Assembly (NCBI GenBank): GCA_947375135.1
Contig: CANCER010000005.1
Span: forward strand, 1 to 64,000
Direction: 5' to 3'
DNA length: 64,000 bases
Source of the DNA: Comamonadaceae bacterium
GTDB lineage: Bacteria; Pseudomonadota; Gammaproteobacteria; Burkholderiales; Burkholderiaceae_C
Shown: piece after piece, positions 36,496 to 45,175 of the stretch
Numbering within the stretch: the stretch's first letter is position 1
Layout of the letters: every line of letters begins with the position of its first letter
Notes under the pieces: generated by a model
What the model saw: only the letters and a program-made list of their open reading frames with translations
The model's database searches: none
What the model was told of the DNA's origin: nothing
Translations under genes and position numbers: made by a program

Positions 36496-37736
36496 TGCAA
36501 ACCACTCTCGCACCCGAGTACCAGAACACGCCCGACGGCCTGGCGGCCGAAGCCATCTTGCGCAAGTGCGTGCACTGCGGCTTTTGTACCGCCACCTGCC
36601 CCACCTACCAGTTGCTGGGCGACGAGTTGGACGGCCCGCGCGGCCGCATCTACTTGATGAAGCAGGTGCTGGAGGGCCAGCAGCCCACGCGTGCCACCCA
36701 AATGCACCTGGACCGTTGCCTGACCTGCCGCAACTGCGAAAGCACCTGCCCGAGTGGCGTGGACTACGGCCACCTGGTGGACATAGGCCGCAAGCTGGTG
36801 GACGCCAAGGTGCCCAGACCCGCCGGTGAAAAAGCCCTGCGCTGGGCGCTCAAGGAAGGTTTGCCATCGCCGCTGTTTGCCCCGGCCATGAAGCTGGGCC
36901 AACTCATGCGTCCGCTACTCCCCGCCAGCCTGCAAAACAAGGTGCCTGCCAAGCAGGAGGCAGGGGCCTGGCCGACGCGCAGCCATGACCGCCGGGTGCT
37001 GATGTTGGCCGGTTGCGCCCAGCCCAGCATGCGTCCGAATATCGATACCGCCACAGCCCGCGTGCTGGACGCGGCCGGTATCCAGAGCATCGTGGTGCCC
37101 AAATCCGGTTGCTGCGGCGCTGTCAAGTTCCACCTGAATGACCAGGAGGGTGGCAAGGAACAGATGCGCGCCAATATTGACGCGTGGTGGCCGCTGATTG
37201 CCCCGGGCAGTGGCAGCGGCGTAGAGGCCCTGGTGATGAATGCCTCCGGCTGCGGCGTCACGGTCAAGGAATACGGGCACCTCCTGAAAGACGACCCCGC
37301 CTATGCTGCCAAGGCCGCGCGCGTGAGCGAGCTGACCCGCGATCTGAGCGAACTGCTGCCCGAACTGGTGCCGGTATTGCTTCCCAAGCTCCAGTCCGCG
37401 CCCAGGGCCAGCCTGGTGTTTCATCCGCCCTGCACCCTGCAGCACGGCCAAAAGCTGCGCGGCGGTGTTGAGCAGCACATGGCAGCGCTGGGCTTTGCGG
37501 TGCGCCTTGCGGTCAATGAGGCCCATCTGTGCTGCGGCTCGGCCGGCACCTACTCGGTGTTGAACCCCGAGCTGTCCTACCAGCTGCGCGACCGCAAGCT
37601 GGGCAACCTGCAACCGGCGGCGGGCGAGGTCATCATCAGCGCCAACATGGGTTGCATTACCCATCTGCAAAGTGGTACGGCTAACCCGGTGCGCCATTGG
37701 GTTGAAGTGCTGGATGCTGCGCTAAGCGCTCAATAA
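36495..37736 (+). CDS. glcF: Glycolate oxidase iron-sulfur subunit GlcF
   Basis: 413 residues. Two ferredoxin-type 4Fe-4S motifs (CVHCGFCTATCPTY and CLTCRNCESTCPSG) are followed by two CCG domains (SGCCGAVKFH and LCCGSAGTYS) typical of heterodisulfide-reductase-like subunits. It carries electrons from the flavin subunits to the quinone pool. It follows glcE with a one-base overlap. Confidence 0.94.
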   Translation: MQTTLAPEYQNTPDGLAAEAILRKCVHCGFCTATCPTYQLLGDELDGPRGRIYLMKQVLEGQQPTRATQMHLDRCLTCRNCESTCPSGVDYGHLVDIGRKLVDAKVPRPAGEKALRWALKEGLPSPLFAPAMKLGQLMRPLLPASLQNKVPAKQEAGAWPTRSHDRRVLMLAGCAQPSMRPNIDTATARVLDAAGIQSIVVPKSGCCGAVKFHLNDQEGGKEQMRANIDAWWPLIAPGSGSGVEALVMNASGCGVTVKEYGHLLKDDPAYAAKAARVSELTRDLSELLPELVPVLLPKLQSAPRASLVFHPPCTLQHGQKLRGGVEQHMAALGFAVRLAVNEAHLCCGSAGTYSVLNPELSYQLRDRKLGNLQPAAGEVIISANMGCITHLQSGTANPVRHWVEVLDAALSAQ

Positions 37737-37943
37737 GGATTGCGCTGTCCAGACTGTGCGTGTGCCTCACACGCGGCGGACTGGGTCGCGACAAACACCC
37801 CTCTTGCGTTGGCCATGCCCATTAAAAAAGGGGGGCAAGACCCCGTGAACGCCATTCACAGGCGCAGTCCTTTAAGAAAACCGTAACCAACTTTTCGCAC
37901 CATGGCGGATGCGTGCTTTTGCGTGCGTGCAAGGGGTTCCGAA

Positions 37944-37991
37944 TTGTCATAGATCAATATTGGCAAATCAGGGTAAGCGATAATGGAACCC
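37944..37991 (+). promoter_or_regulatory. FNR/CRP-type site and promoter of the ccm operon
   Basis: TTGTC-ATAG-ATCAA (37944-37957) matches the FNR/ANR consensus TTGAT-N4-ATCAA at 8 of 10 positions. GATAAT (37979-37984) is a good -10, which puts the start near 37991 and the site centre about 40.5 bases upstream, the classic class II activator position. This lies in the 325-base spacer 37737-38061, where I see no gene. Confidence 0.6.
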
Positions 37992-38061
37992 TCAACTTGA
38001 GCCTGTTGCTGCGCGGGGAGTTGCATCAACCTCTGACCTATAGGCGCGGTTCGTTTTTACC

Positions 38062-38730
38062 TTGGCTGAAGATTTGAATATCCATAACGAGCAAGGCACG
38101 GGCATTCGTGCCCAGGACCTCACTGTTCGCAGGGGTACTGAAGTTCTTTTCAAGGCGCTGAGTTTTGAACTGCAAGCGGGCCAACTGGTGTGGCTGCGCG
38201 GCTCCAACGGCAGCGGCAAGACCAGCCTGCTGCGGGTGATCGCCGGCCTGTCGCGCCCCGATGGCGGTCAGCTCAGCTGGAACGCGGAACCTCTTGCCAA
38301 GTCCGCCGAGTTCCAATCCAAGCTGGTCTATATGGGCCACGCCAATGCACTGAAAGACGATTTGACCGCTCTGGAAGCCCTGCAGTTTCTCACCACCATC
38401 CACGGCCGCCCCTGCCCACAGGACCGCATGGATGCCGCCCTGCGCCGCATGGGCGTGTTCCACCGCCGCCGGCTTCCGGTGCGCATGCTGTCGCAAGGCC
38501 AGCGCCGCCGCGTGGCCCTGGCCCGCCTGGCGCTGGAGGAAAAGCCCGGTTTCTGGGTGCTGGACGAGCCCTTTGACGCGCTGGACGATGCCGGGCTGGC
38601 CCTGGTGCAGGAGCTGTTCTGCGAAAACGCGCGGCGTGGCGGCACGGTGCTGTTCACCAGCCACATCCGCGTGCAGCCCGAAGGCCTGCCACTGATGGAA
38701 TTGATGCTCCAAGGAACACGTTCGAAATGA
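38062..38730 (+). CDS. ccmA: Heme exporter ATP-binding protein CcmA
   Basis: 222 residues from a TTG start (no ATG or GTG fits). ABC ATPase with Walker A LRGSNGSGKTSLLRVI, signature MLSQGQRRRVALARL and Walker B FWVLDEPFDALDD. With CcmB and CcmC it drives release of heme-loaded CcmE in System I cytochrome c maturation. It is the first gene of an unbroken ccmABCDEFGHI run. Confidence 0.93.
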   Translation: MAEDLNIHNEQGTGIRAQDLTVRRGTEVLFKALSFELQAGQLVWLRGSNGSGKTSLLRVIAGLSRPDGGQLSWNAEPLAKSAEFQSKLVYMGHANALKDDLTALEALQFLTTIHGRPCPQDRMDAALRRMGVFHRRRLPVRMLSQGQRRRVALARLALEEKPGFWVLDEPFDALDDAGLALVQELFCENARRGGTVLFTSHIRVQPEGLPLMELMLQGTRSK

Positions 38731-38770
38731 GTGCAGTTACCCAGCCGACACGATCCGCAGGGGCGTTTCC

Positions 38771-39433
38771 ATGAGCCCGATGGGCGCGATTCTGGCGCGC
38801 GACCTGCGCCTGGCCAGCCGCCGCCCGGCCGAGGCCTTGCTGCCCGTCGTGTTCTTTGTGGTCGCCGCCAGCCTGTTCCCCTTGGGTGTGGGGCCGGAGG
38901 CCGCCACGCTCAAGCAGATTGCGCCCGGCATTGTCTGGGTCTGCGCGCTGCTGTCTTCCATGCTCTCGCTCAACTCCATGTACGGCAGCGACTATGCCGA
39001 CGGCTCCCTGGAGCAGATGCTGATCTCGCACCTCTCCGGTATCGAGCTGGCTGCTGCCAAGTGCATCGCGCACTGGCTGATGACGGGTGTGCCGTTGCTC
39101 TTGGTGTCGCCGCTGCTGGGGCTGCTGTTCGGCCTGTCCTGGGAATCGATTGGCCTTATGGCCTTTGGGCTTTTGCTGGGCACGCCGATACTCAGCCTGA
39201 TGGGCGGCATGGGCGCGGCGCTGACCTTGGGTCTGCGCAATTCCGCCGTGCTGATTTTGCTGATCGTGCTGCCGCTGTGCATCCCGGTGCTGATTTTTGG
39301 CGCCGGTGCCGTCAGCGCTGCGGAGTCCGGTTTGTCACCCGCCGGGCACTTTTACCTGCTCGGTGCCCTGTTTTTGCTGTCCGCCCTGGGCGCTCCGGTG
39401 GCCACGGCCGCTGCCTTGCGAATCTCTGTATGA
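38771..39433 (+). CDS. ccmB: Heme exporter membrane protein CcmB
   Basis: 220-residue integral membrane protein with about six helices. It matches CcmB at the N-terminus (ILARDLRLASRRPAEALLPV) and in the amphipathic region DGSLEQMLISHLS. It forms the ABC complex with CcmA and CcmC. The stop overlaps the ccmC start (ATGA at 39430-39433). Confidence 0.94.
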   Translation: MSPMGAILARDLRLASRRPAEALLPVVFFVVAASLFPLGVGPEAATLKQIAPGIVWVCALLSSMLSLNSMYGSDYADGSLEQMLISHLSGIELAAAKCIAHWLMTGVPLLLVSPLLGLLFGLSWESIGLMAFGLLLGTPILSLMGGMGAALTLGLRNSAVLILLIVLPLCIPVLIFGAGAVSAAESGLSPAGHFYLLGALFLLSALGAPVATAAALRISV

Positions 39434-40173
39434 AAAAACTGCCAAGACTCTTTACCTTTGCCGCGCCCAAAAGCTTTTACCGCCTGGCCTCCGTCACCGG
39501 CCCCTGGTTGTATGTCATGGCCGCTGTGTTTGCCGTGTGGGGCTTGTACGTGGGCTTCTTCGTGGCGCCCACCGACGCCACACAAGGCGACTCGTACCGC
39601 ATCATCTTCATCCACGTGCCCGCCGCCTGGATGTCCATGGTGCTGTACCTGGCCATGGCCGGTTGGGCGGCCTTTGGCTGGGCCGCGAATGCGCGCCTGG
39701 CCTCCATGATGGCGCGCGCCATTGCGCCCACCGGTGCGGCCTTCACCTTCCTGGCCCTGTGGACCGGCGCCTTCTGGGGCAAGCCCACCTGGGGCGCCTG
39801 GTGGGTGTGGGATGCGCGCTTGACGTCCGAGCTGATCCTCTTGTTCCTGTACCTGGGCTTTATGGCCCTGGTCGAAGCCATTGACGATGTGCGCCGGGCT
39901 GACCACGCGGGTGCCTTGCTGGCCATTGTGGGTGCGGTCAACGTGCCCATTATTTACTTCTCGGTGCGCTGGTGGAACACCCTGCACCAGGGGTCGAGCA
40001 TTAGCATGACGGCGGCGCCCAAGATGGCCCACACTATGCTGACTTCCATGTTGTTGATGACGGTGGCCTTTTGGGCCTACGCCTTTGCGGTGGTGTTCAT
40101 GCGCGCACGCGCCATCGTGCTGGAGCGCGAAAGCGGTGCCGACTGGGTGCAGGCTCTGGCGGCCAAAAAGTAA
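39430..40173 (+). CDS. ccmC: Heme handling protein CcmC
   Basis: 247 residues, about six membrane helices. It carries the tryptophan-rich WWD motif WGAWWVWDARLTS, which presents heme to CcmE, and conserved periplasmic histidines (IFIHVP and NTLHQGSS). It starts with an overlap on the ccmB stop. Confidence 0.95.
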   Translation: MKKLPRLFTFAAPKSFYRLASVTGPWLYVMAAVFAVWGLYVGFFVAPTDATQGDSYRIIFIHVPAAWMSMVLYLAMAGWAAFGWAANARLASMMARAIAPTGAAFTFLALWTGAFWGKPTWGAWWVWDARLTSELILLFLYLGFMALVEAIDDVRRADHAGALLAIVGAVNVPIIYFSVRWWNTLHQGSSISMTAAPKMAHTMLTSMLLMTVAFWAYAFAVVFMRARAIVLERESGADWVQALAAKK

Positions 40174-40183
40174 GGGGATCCGA

Positions 40184-40354
40184 ATGGTTTGGAACAGTGC
40201 AGGTGATTTTTTCGCCATGGGTGGTTATGGCTTGTATGTGTGGGGTTCGTACGGGGTGACGGCGGCCTGGATGCTGCTGGAGCCTGTGCTGGCTGCGCGC
40301 CGGCACAGTGCCGCCTTGCGGGCGGTGGGTGATTTGGAAGAGGAACAAGGATAA
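40184..40354 (+). CDS. ccmD: Heme exporter protein CcmD
   Basis: 56 residues, one membrane helix. The segment MGGYGLYVWGSYGVTAAWMLLEP is typical of CcmD, followed by a charged cytoplasmic tail. It is required for release of holo-CcmE from the CcmABC complex. The longer open frame from 40085 lies inside ccmC. Confidence 0.9.
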   Translation: MVWNSAGDFFAMGGYGLYVWGSYGVTAAWMLLEPVLAARRHSAALRAVGDLEEEQG

Positions 40355-40359
40355 ATACG

Positions 40360-40815
40360 ATGAAAACGCGTCATAAACGTCTGGCCATTGCGGCCGGTGT
40401 GGTTCTGGTGATTGCGGCCGCCGCCGCGCTCATCCTCAATGCCTTCCAGAGCAATTTGGTCTTCTTCTTTTCCCCCACGCAAATCGAATCCAAAGAGGCG
40501 CCGGTGAACCGCACCTTCCGCCTCGGCGGCCTGGTGGTGGCCGGCAGCGTCAAGCGCACCGGGGTGGCCGTGGACTTTATGGTGACAGACACGGTCAAGA
40601 ACGTGCCGGTGCACTTTGAAGGCATCCTGCCCGACCTGTTCAAGGAAGGCAAAGGCGTGGTCGCACAGGGCAAGCTGCAGGATGGCGTCTTTGTGGCCAA
40701 GGAAGTACTGGCCAAACACGACGAAAACTACATGCCGCCGGAAGCGGCAGAAGCGCTGAAAAACGCGGCCAAGAGCAATGAAAAAACCGCTGCCTCCCTT
40801 GTTACGAGCAAATAA
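40360..40815 (+). CDS. ccmE: Cytochrome c-type biogenesis heme chaperone CcmE
   Basis: 151 residues, membrane-anchored by an N-terminal helix with a periplasmic beta-barrel. It binds heme covalently through His120 in LAKHDENYMP (HxxxY), with Tyr124 as a ligand. It then hands heme to CcmF/CcmH. Confidence 0.95.
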   Translation: MKTRHKRLAIAAGVVLVIAAAAALILNAFQSNLVFFFSPTQIESKEAPVNRTFRLGGLVVAGSVKRTGVAVDFMVTDTVKNVPVHFEGILPDLFKEGKGVVAQGKLQDGVFVAKEVLAKHDENYMPPEAAEALKNAAKSNEKTAASLVTSK

Positions 40816-40817
40816 AC

Positions 40818-42770
40818 ATGATTCCTGAACTTGGTCATTTTTCACTCTGGCTCGCCATGGGCGTGGCGCTCGCCCTGGGCGTGATTCCGATGTGGGGTGC
40901 GGCACGCGGTCGCGCTGACTTCATGGTGCTGGCGCGGCCCTTGAGCTATGTGCTGTTCGCACTGGTCAGCTTTGCCTCGGTCTGCCTGATGGCTTCCTTC
41001 ATCCGCAGCGACTTTTCGGTGCTGTATGTGGCCTCCAACTCCAACACCCATTTGCCACTGCAGTACCAGGTGGCCGGTTTCTGGGGTGGCCATGAAGGCT
41101 CGCTGCTGCTGTGGGTGCAGATGCTGGTGATCTGGATGGTGGCCGTGTCGCTGTTCAGCCGCCATTTACCGCGCGAGGTGCTGGCCCGCATCCTGGCCGT
41201 GATGGGCCTGGTCAGCGTGGGCTTTCTGCTCTTCATGCTGCTCACCTCCAATCCGTTTGACCGCCTGTTCCCGGTGCCGGCCGACGGCCGTGACCTGAAC
41301 CCGCTGCTGCAAGACCCGGGCATGGTGTTCCACCCGCCTACGCTGTACATGGGCTATGTGGGCTTTTGTGTGGCCTTTGCCTTTGCCATTGCTGCACTCA
41401 TTGGCGGCAATCTGGATGCCACCTGGGCGCGTTGGACGCGGCCCTGGACCACCGTGGCCTGGATGTTTCTGACCGTTGGCATCGCCATGGGCAGCGCCTG
41501 GGCCTATTACGAACTGGGCTGGGGCGGCTGGTGGTTCTGGGACCCGGTGGAAAACGCGTCGCTCATGCCCTGGCTCCTGGGCACAGCGCTGATCCACTCG
41601 CTGGCCGTGACTGAAAAGCGCGGCAGCTTCAAGAACTGGACCGTGCTGCTGGCCATTCTGGCCTTCTCCTTCTCGCTCTTGGGTACCTTCCTGGTCCGTT
41701 CGGGCGTGCTGTCCTCGGTGCATGCCTTTGCCACCGACCCGCGCCGCGGCCTGTTCATTCTGGCCTTCCTGACGGTGGTGATCGGCTCGTCGTTCACCCT
41801 GTTTGCCTGGCGCGCGCCTACGGTGGGTTTGGGCGCACGCTTTGCGCTGTTCTCCAAAGAAACCGCGCTCCTGGCCAACAACGTGTTGTTCATGGTGGCT
41901 GCCGGTGTGGTGCTTCTGGGCACGCTGTACCCGCTGCTGCTGGACGCGCTGGGCATGGGTAAGATCTCCGTCGGCCCGCCTTACTTTGATTCGGTGTTTC
42001 TGCCGCTGATGATCCCCACCATCTTCCTGATGGGTGTGGGCCCCATGGCGCGCTGGAAAGAAACCTCGGTGCCCGATCTGGCCCGCCGCTTGAAGTGGGC
42101 CGCTGGCGTGACCGTGGTCTGCGCCATCCTGACCGGTTGGGTGCAAGGCTCCATCCATTTGCTGGCCAGCGTGGGCCTGCTCATGGCCTACTGGATTTTC
42201 AGCTCGGTGGCTACGGACCTGTGGGAGCGTGTGCGCCCCGAGGGCCGGGGTTTTGCCGAAATCCGCCGCAAGGCCGCACTGATCCCGCGTGCACTGGTGG
42301 GCATGATGGTGGCGCACATCGGCGTGGCCATGTTCTGCCTGGGCGTCACCATGGTCAAGACCTATGAGGTGGAGAGCGACGTCAAGATGAGCGTGGGCGA
42401 CAGCACCGTGGTGCGCGGCTACTCCTTCACCTTCAAGGGGGTGAAAGACATTCAGGGCCCCAACTACGATGCCACCCGCGCGACCATCGAGATTTCGCGC
42501 AACGGCAGCCGGATCACCGAGCTCAGCCCCGAGAAGCGCATTTACCGCGTGCAGCAAAACCCCATGACCGAGGCGGCCATCGCCCCCGGCCTGACGGGTG
42601 ACCTGTATGTGTCCATGGGCGAAGAAGTCGAGGGTGGTGCCTGGATCGTGCGCGTCTATGTAAAGCCGTTTATCGACTGGATCTGGGGCGGTTGCCTGGT
42701 CATGGCCCTGGGTGGCTTCCTGGCCGTGACCGACCGGCGTTATCGCCGCAAGACAGGAGTGGCTGTATGA
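40818..42770 (+). CDS. ccmF: Cytochrome c heme lyase subunit CcmF
   Basis: 650-residue membrane protein with many helices. The WWD motif lies in GWGGWWFWDPVENASLMPW and conserved His residues in FWGGHEGSLLLW and MVFHPPTLYMGY. It joins heme from CcmE to apocytochrome cysteines with CcmH. The stop lies inside the repeat element that leads to ccmG. Confidence 0.95.
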   Translation: MIPELGHFSLWLAMGVALALGVIPMWGAARGRADFMVLARPLSYVLFALVSFASVCLMASFIRSDFSVLYVASNSNTHLPLQYQVAGFWGGHEGSLLLWVQMLVIWMVAVSLFSRHLPREVLARILAVMGLVSVGFLLFMLLTSNPFDRLFPVPADGRDLNPLLQDPGMVFHPPTLYMGYVGFCVAFAFAIAALIGGNLDATWARWTRPWTTVAWMFLTVGIAMGSAWAYYELGWGGWWFWDPVENASLMPWLLGTALIHSLAVTEKRGSFKNWTVLLAILAFSFSLLGTFLVRSGVLSSVHAFATDPRRGLFILAFLTVVIGSSFTLFAWRAPTVGLGARFALFSKETALLANNVLFMVAAGVVLLGTLYPLLLDALGMGKISVGPPYFDSVFLPLMIPTIFLMGVGPMARWKETSVPDLARRLKWAAGVTVVCAILTGWVQGSIHLLASVGLLMAYWIFSSVATDLWERVRPEGRGFAEIRRKAALIPRALVGMMVAHIGVAMFCLGVTMVKTYEVESDVKMSVGDSTVVRGYSFTFKGVKDIQGPNYDATRATIEISRNGSRITELSPEKRIYRVQQNPMTEAAIAPGLTGDLYVSMGEEVEGGAWIVRVYVKPFIDWIWGGCLVMALGGFLAVTDRRYRRKTGVAV

Positions 42771-42892
42771 GCCCCCACGTTCGTCACTGCGTGTACGCAC
42801 TGCCCCCCGAGGGGGCGTTGCTCGCCTTGGGGCGGCCCGGCGGCGAGCAATGTATGAGCCCCCACATTCGTCACTGCGGAGAGCCGTCATGA
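42767..42892 (+). repeat. REP-like element with a 28-bp direct repeat, forming a 41-codon bridging mini-ORF between ccmF and ccmG
   Basis: A GC-rich palindromic element (GCTCGCC ... GGCGAGC; CCCCCGAGGGGG inside) lies between two copies of a 28-base direct repeat (42764-42791 and 42851-42878, one mismatch) containing TGTATGAGCCCCCAC. The interval is open: the ATG at 42767 overlaps the ccmF stop (ATGA), and its TGA (42890-42892) overlaps the ccmG ATG (42889). The second repeat ends in GCGGAGAG, the ccmG ribosome binding site. The element resembles abundant intergenic repeats of Comamonadaceae (from memory). Confidence 0.75.
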
Positions 42893-43434
42893 AATACCTG
42901 AAGTTCCTGTTACCGCTGGCGATCTTTCTGGTGCTGGTGGGCTTTCTGATGCGGGGCTTGAGCCTGGACCCGCGCGAGGTGCCCTCGCCCCTGGTCAACA
43001 AGCCGGCTCCGGCCTTTGCGCTGGTGGGGCTGGAGCAGCCCGATACCACCTTCAAGCGCGATGACATGCTGGGCAAGGTCTGGCTGCTCAACGTGTTTGC
43101 CTCCTGGTGTGTGGCCTGCCGCGAAGAGCATCCGCTGTTGGTGGAGTTTTCGCGCATGAAGATGCTGCCCATCTACGGCCTGAATTACAAGGACGAGCGC
43201 GCCGCCGGGTTGAAATGGCTGGCCACTTTTGGTAACCCCTACGAGGCCTCGCTCTACGACCGCGATGGCCGCGTCGGCATTGACTACGGTGTCTACGGCG
43301 TGCCCGAGTCCTTCCTGATCGACGCCAAGGGCGTGATCCGTTACAAGCAGATCGGGCCTTTCACGCCCGAGGCGATCGAGACCAAGCTGATTCCGATGGT
43401 GCAGCAACTCAAGAAGGAGGCCGCCAATGGCTGA
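42889..43434 (+). CDS. ccmG: Thiol:disulfide interchange protein CcmG (DsbE)
   Basis: 181 residues; one N-terminal membrane anchor and a periplasmic thioredoxin fold with active site Cys74-Val-Ala-Cys77 (FASWCVACREEH) and the cis-Pro loop YGVPESFLI. It reduces apocytochrome or CcmH thiols for heme ligation. The ATG at 42889 is coupled to the mini-ORF upstream, and the gene overlaps ccmH by eight bases. Confidence 0.94.
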   Translation: MKYLKFLLPLAIFLVLVGFLMRGLSLDPREVPSPLVNKPAPAFALVGLEQPDTTFKRDDMLGKVWLLNVFASWCVACREEHPLLVEFSRMKMLPIYGLNYKDERAAGLKWLATFGNPYEASLYDRDGRVGIDYGVYGVPESFLIDAKGVIRYKQIGPFTPEAIETKLIPMVQQLKKEAANG

Positions 43435-43876
43435 TCTGACCAAGTGGTTTGCATTTCTGTGTCTGGCGCTGTGCCTGTCAGTCGCCTCGGCCAAGGAGGC
43501 TGAACCCGCCGTGGCCGACCCGGTGCTGGAAGCCCGCATGCTCAACATTACCGCCGAGCTGCGCTGCCTGGTGTGCCAGAACCAGACCATCGCCGACTCG
43601 CATGCCGATCTGGCGGTCGACCTGCGCCAACAGGTGCGCGAAATGCTGAACAAGGGCATGACCGACCAACAGATTGCGGAGTACATGACCGATCGCTATG
43701 GCGACTTTGTGCTCTACCGCCCGCCGTTTAAAAGCACCACCCTGCTGTTGTGGATAGGCCCCGGCGTCATGTTGGTGTTGGGCCTGCTGATGCTGGTACT
43801 GGTGTTGCGCCGGCGCAGCCGCATGCCGGAAGACCGCTTTGACGCCGAAGAGCCCGATGTCAACCAAGGCTCCTGA
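43427..43876 (+). CDS. ccmH: Cytochrome c-type biogenesis protein CcmH
   Basis: 149 residues: signal peptide, then a periplasmic domain with the redox motif LRCLVCQNQTIADS (Cys47, Cys50), and a C-terminal membrane helix (LLLWIGPGVMLVLGLLMLVL). It binds apocytochrome CxxCH motifs. This is the short CcmL-like form; the TPR part is encoded separately by the next gene. Confidence 0.94.
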   Translation: MADLTKWFAFLCLALCLSVASAKEAEPAVADPVLEARMLNITAELRCLVCQNQTIADSHADLAVDLRQQVREMLNKGMTDQQIAEYMTDRYGDFVLYRPPFKSTTLLLWIGPGVMLVLGLLMLVLVLRRRSRMPEDRFDAEEPDVNQGS

Positions 43877-43905
43877 GAGCCCGCCTGAAACTGATTGAGA
43901 ACTGA

Positions 43906-45135
43906 ATGAACCACACGATTGAAGCCCTGAAGCAAAAGCTGGCACAACTCCAGCAACTGCACGCCAGCGGTGTAATGGCGGATACAAAGTTTGAAGAAGG
44001 CAAGGCCGCTTTGGAGCGCCAGATTCTGGATCTGGTGTTGTCCGGTGCCCCGGCAGGCGCAGCGGCGAAAGCCGCACCGGGCGGAAAAGCCGCAAGCGCC
44101 ATGTACGGGGCATCAGCCGGTGCAGCCAAACCGTCCGGCCTGCTGTTGGCCGGTCTGGCCGTGGGTGTGGTGGCGATTGCTGCGGCCGGGTACTTCTGGA
44201 AAAGTACCGCTGCGGGACCAGAGGGTGAAGCCGAGCAGTCGCAGATGCAGTCGGCCGACGGCAAACCGGCGCCCCACGCCACGGGTGCGGAGCAGATCGC
44301 CGCCATGACAGAGAAACTGGCGCAACGCCTCAAGGACAAGCCGGACGACGTGGAAGGCTGGTCCATGCTGGGGCGCTCCTACAGTGTGCTGGGACGCCAT
44401 GCCGATGCGCTCAAAGCCTACGCGAAGGCTACCAGTCTGCGCAAGGACGACCCCACGCTGCTGGCCGACTATGCCGATTCGCTGGCCGTCAACAACAACA
44501 GCGATCTGGAAGGCGAGCCCATGAAGCTGGTGGAGCGCGCCCTGCACCTGGACCCCAAGAACCTCAAGGCACTCTATCTGGCAGGCACCTACGCCTTCAA
44601 CAAAAAGGACTACACCAGCGCCATCACCTTCTGGGAGAAGCTGGTCCAGGCCGGCCCGCCCGGCAATGCGTTTGCCAACCAGGTGGAGTCGGCCATTGCC
44701 GAAGCCCGCACGCTGGCCGGCATGCCGGCAGCCGCCCAACCGCTGGACGTTGCACCCAAGGCCGCTGCTGCGTCTCCTGCTGCCGCTGCGAATGCCTCGG
44801 TCAGCGGCACCGTCACCCTGGCGGCCGCACTGGCCAAGCAGGCGCAACCCGACGACACCGTGTTTGTGTTTGCCCGTGCTGCAGAAGGCTCACGCATGCC
44901 GCTGGCCATCCTGCGCAAACAGGTCAAAGATCTGCCCATCACCTTTTCCTTGAATGACAGCATGGCCATGTCGCCCGCAACCGCCTTGTCGACGGCCAGC
45001 AAGGTCATCGTGGGTGCCCGCGTGAGCAAGAGCGGCAACGCCATGCCCCAGCCCGGTGATCTGTCGGGTCAGTCGGCGCCGGTCAGCGTGGGTGCTGCCG
45101 GCCTGAAGATCGAAATCAAGGAAGCCGTGAAATAG
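43906..45135 (+). CDS. ccmI: Cytochrome c biogenesis TPR protein CcmI (CycH)
   Basis: 409 residues. An N-terminal coiled-coil (HTIEALKQKLAQLQQLHASG), a single membrane helix (about residues 78-98), then periplasmic TPR repeats (DDVEGWSMLGRSYSVLGRHADALKAY is the first, in two halves) and a C-terminal beta domain. It acts as a chaperone for apocytochrome C-termini. The usual second N-terminal helix is absent, so the N-terminus should be cytoplasmic. Last gene of the ccm run. Confidence 0.88.
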   Translation: MNHTIEALKQKLAQLQQLHASGVMADTKFEEGKAALERQILDLVLSGAPAGAAAKAAPGGKAASAMYGASAGAAKPSGLLLAGLAVGVVAIAAAGYFWKSTAAGPEGEAEQSQMQSADGKPAPHATGAEQIAAMTEKLAQRLKDKPDDVEGWSMLGRSYSVLGRHADALKAYAKATSLRKDDPTLLADYADSLAVNNNSDLEGEPMKLVERALHLDPKNLKALYLAGTYAFNKKDYTSAITFWEKLVQAGPPGNAFANQVESAIAEARTLAGMPAAAQPLDVAPKAAAASPAAAANASVSGTVTLAAALAKQAQPDDTVFVFARAAEGSRMPLAILRKQVKDLPITFSLNDSMAMSPATALSTASKVIVGARVSKSGNAMPQPGDLSGQSAPVSVGAAGLKIEIKEAVK

Positions 45136-45175
45136 CAGTCCTGCTGCTCTCCCGCTGCGCGCGGGGCGCAGCGCA

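Noticed and set aside
42764..42878. The 28-bp direct repeat as the start of a CRISPR array
   Set aside because: Only two copies, with a palindromic repeat element between them and no further units or cas genes.
41166..43172. 668-codon open frame opposite ccmF-ccmG
   Set aside because: Antisense to well-recognised ccm genes, with Arg/Gly/His-rich composition typical of shadow frames.
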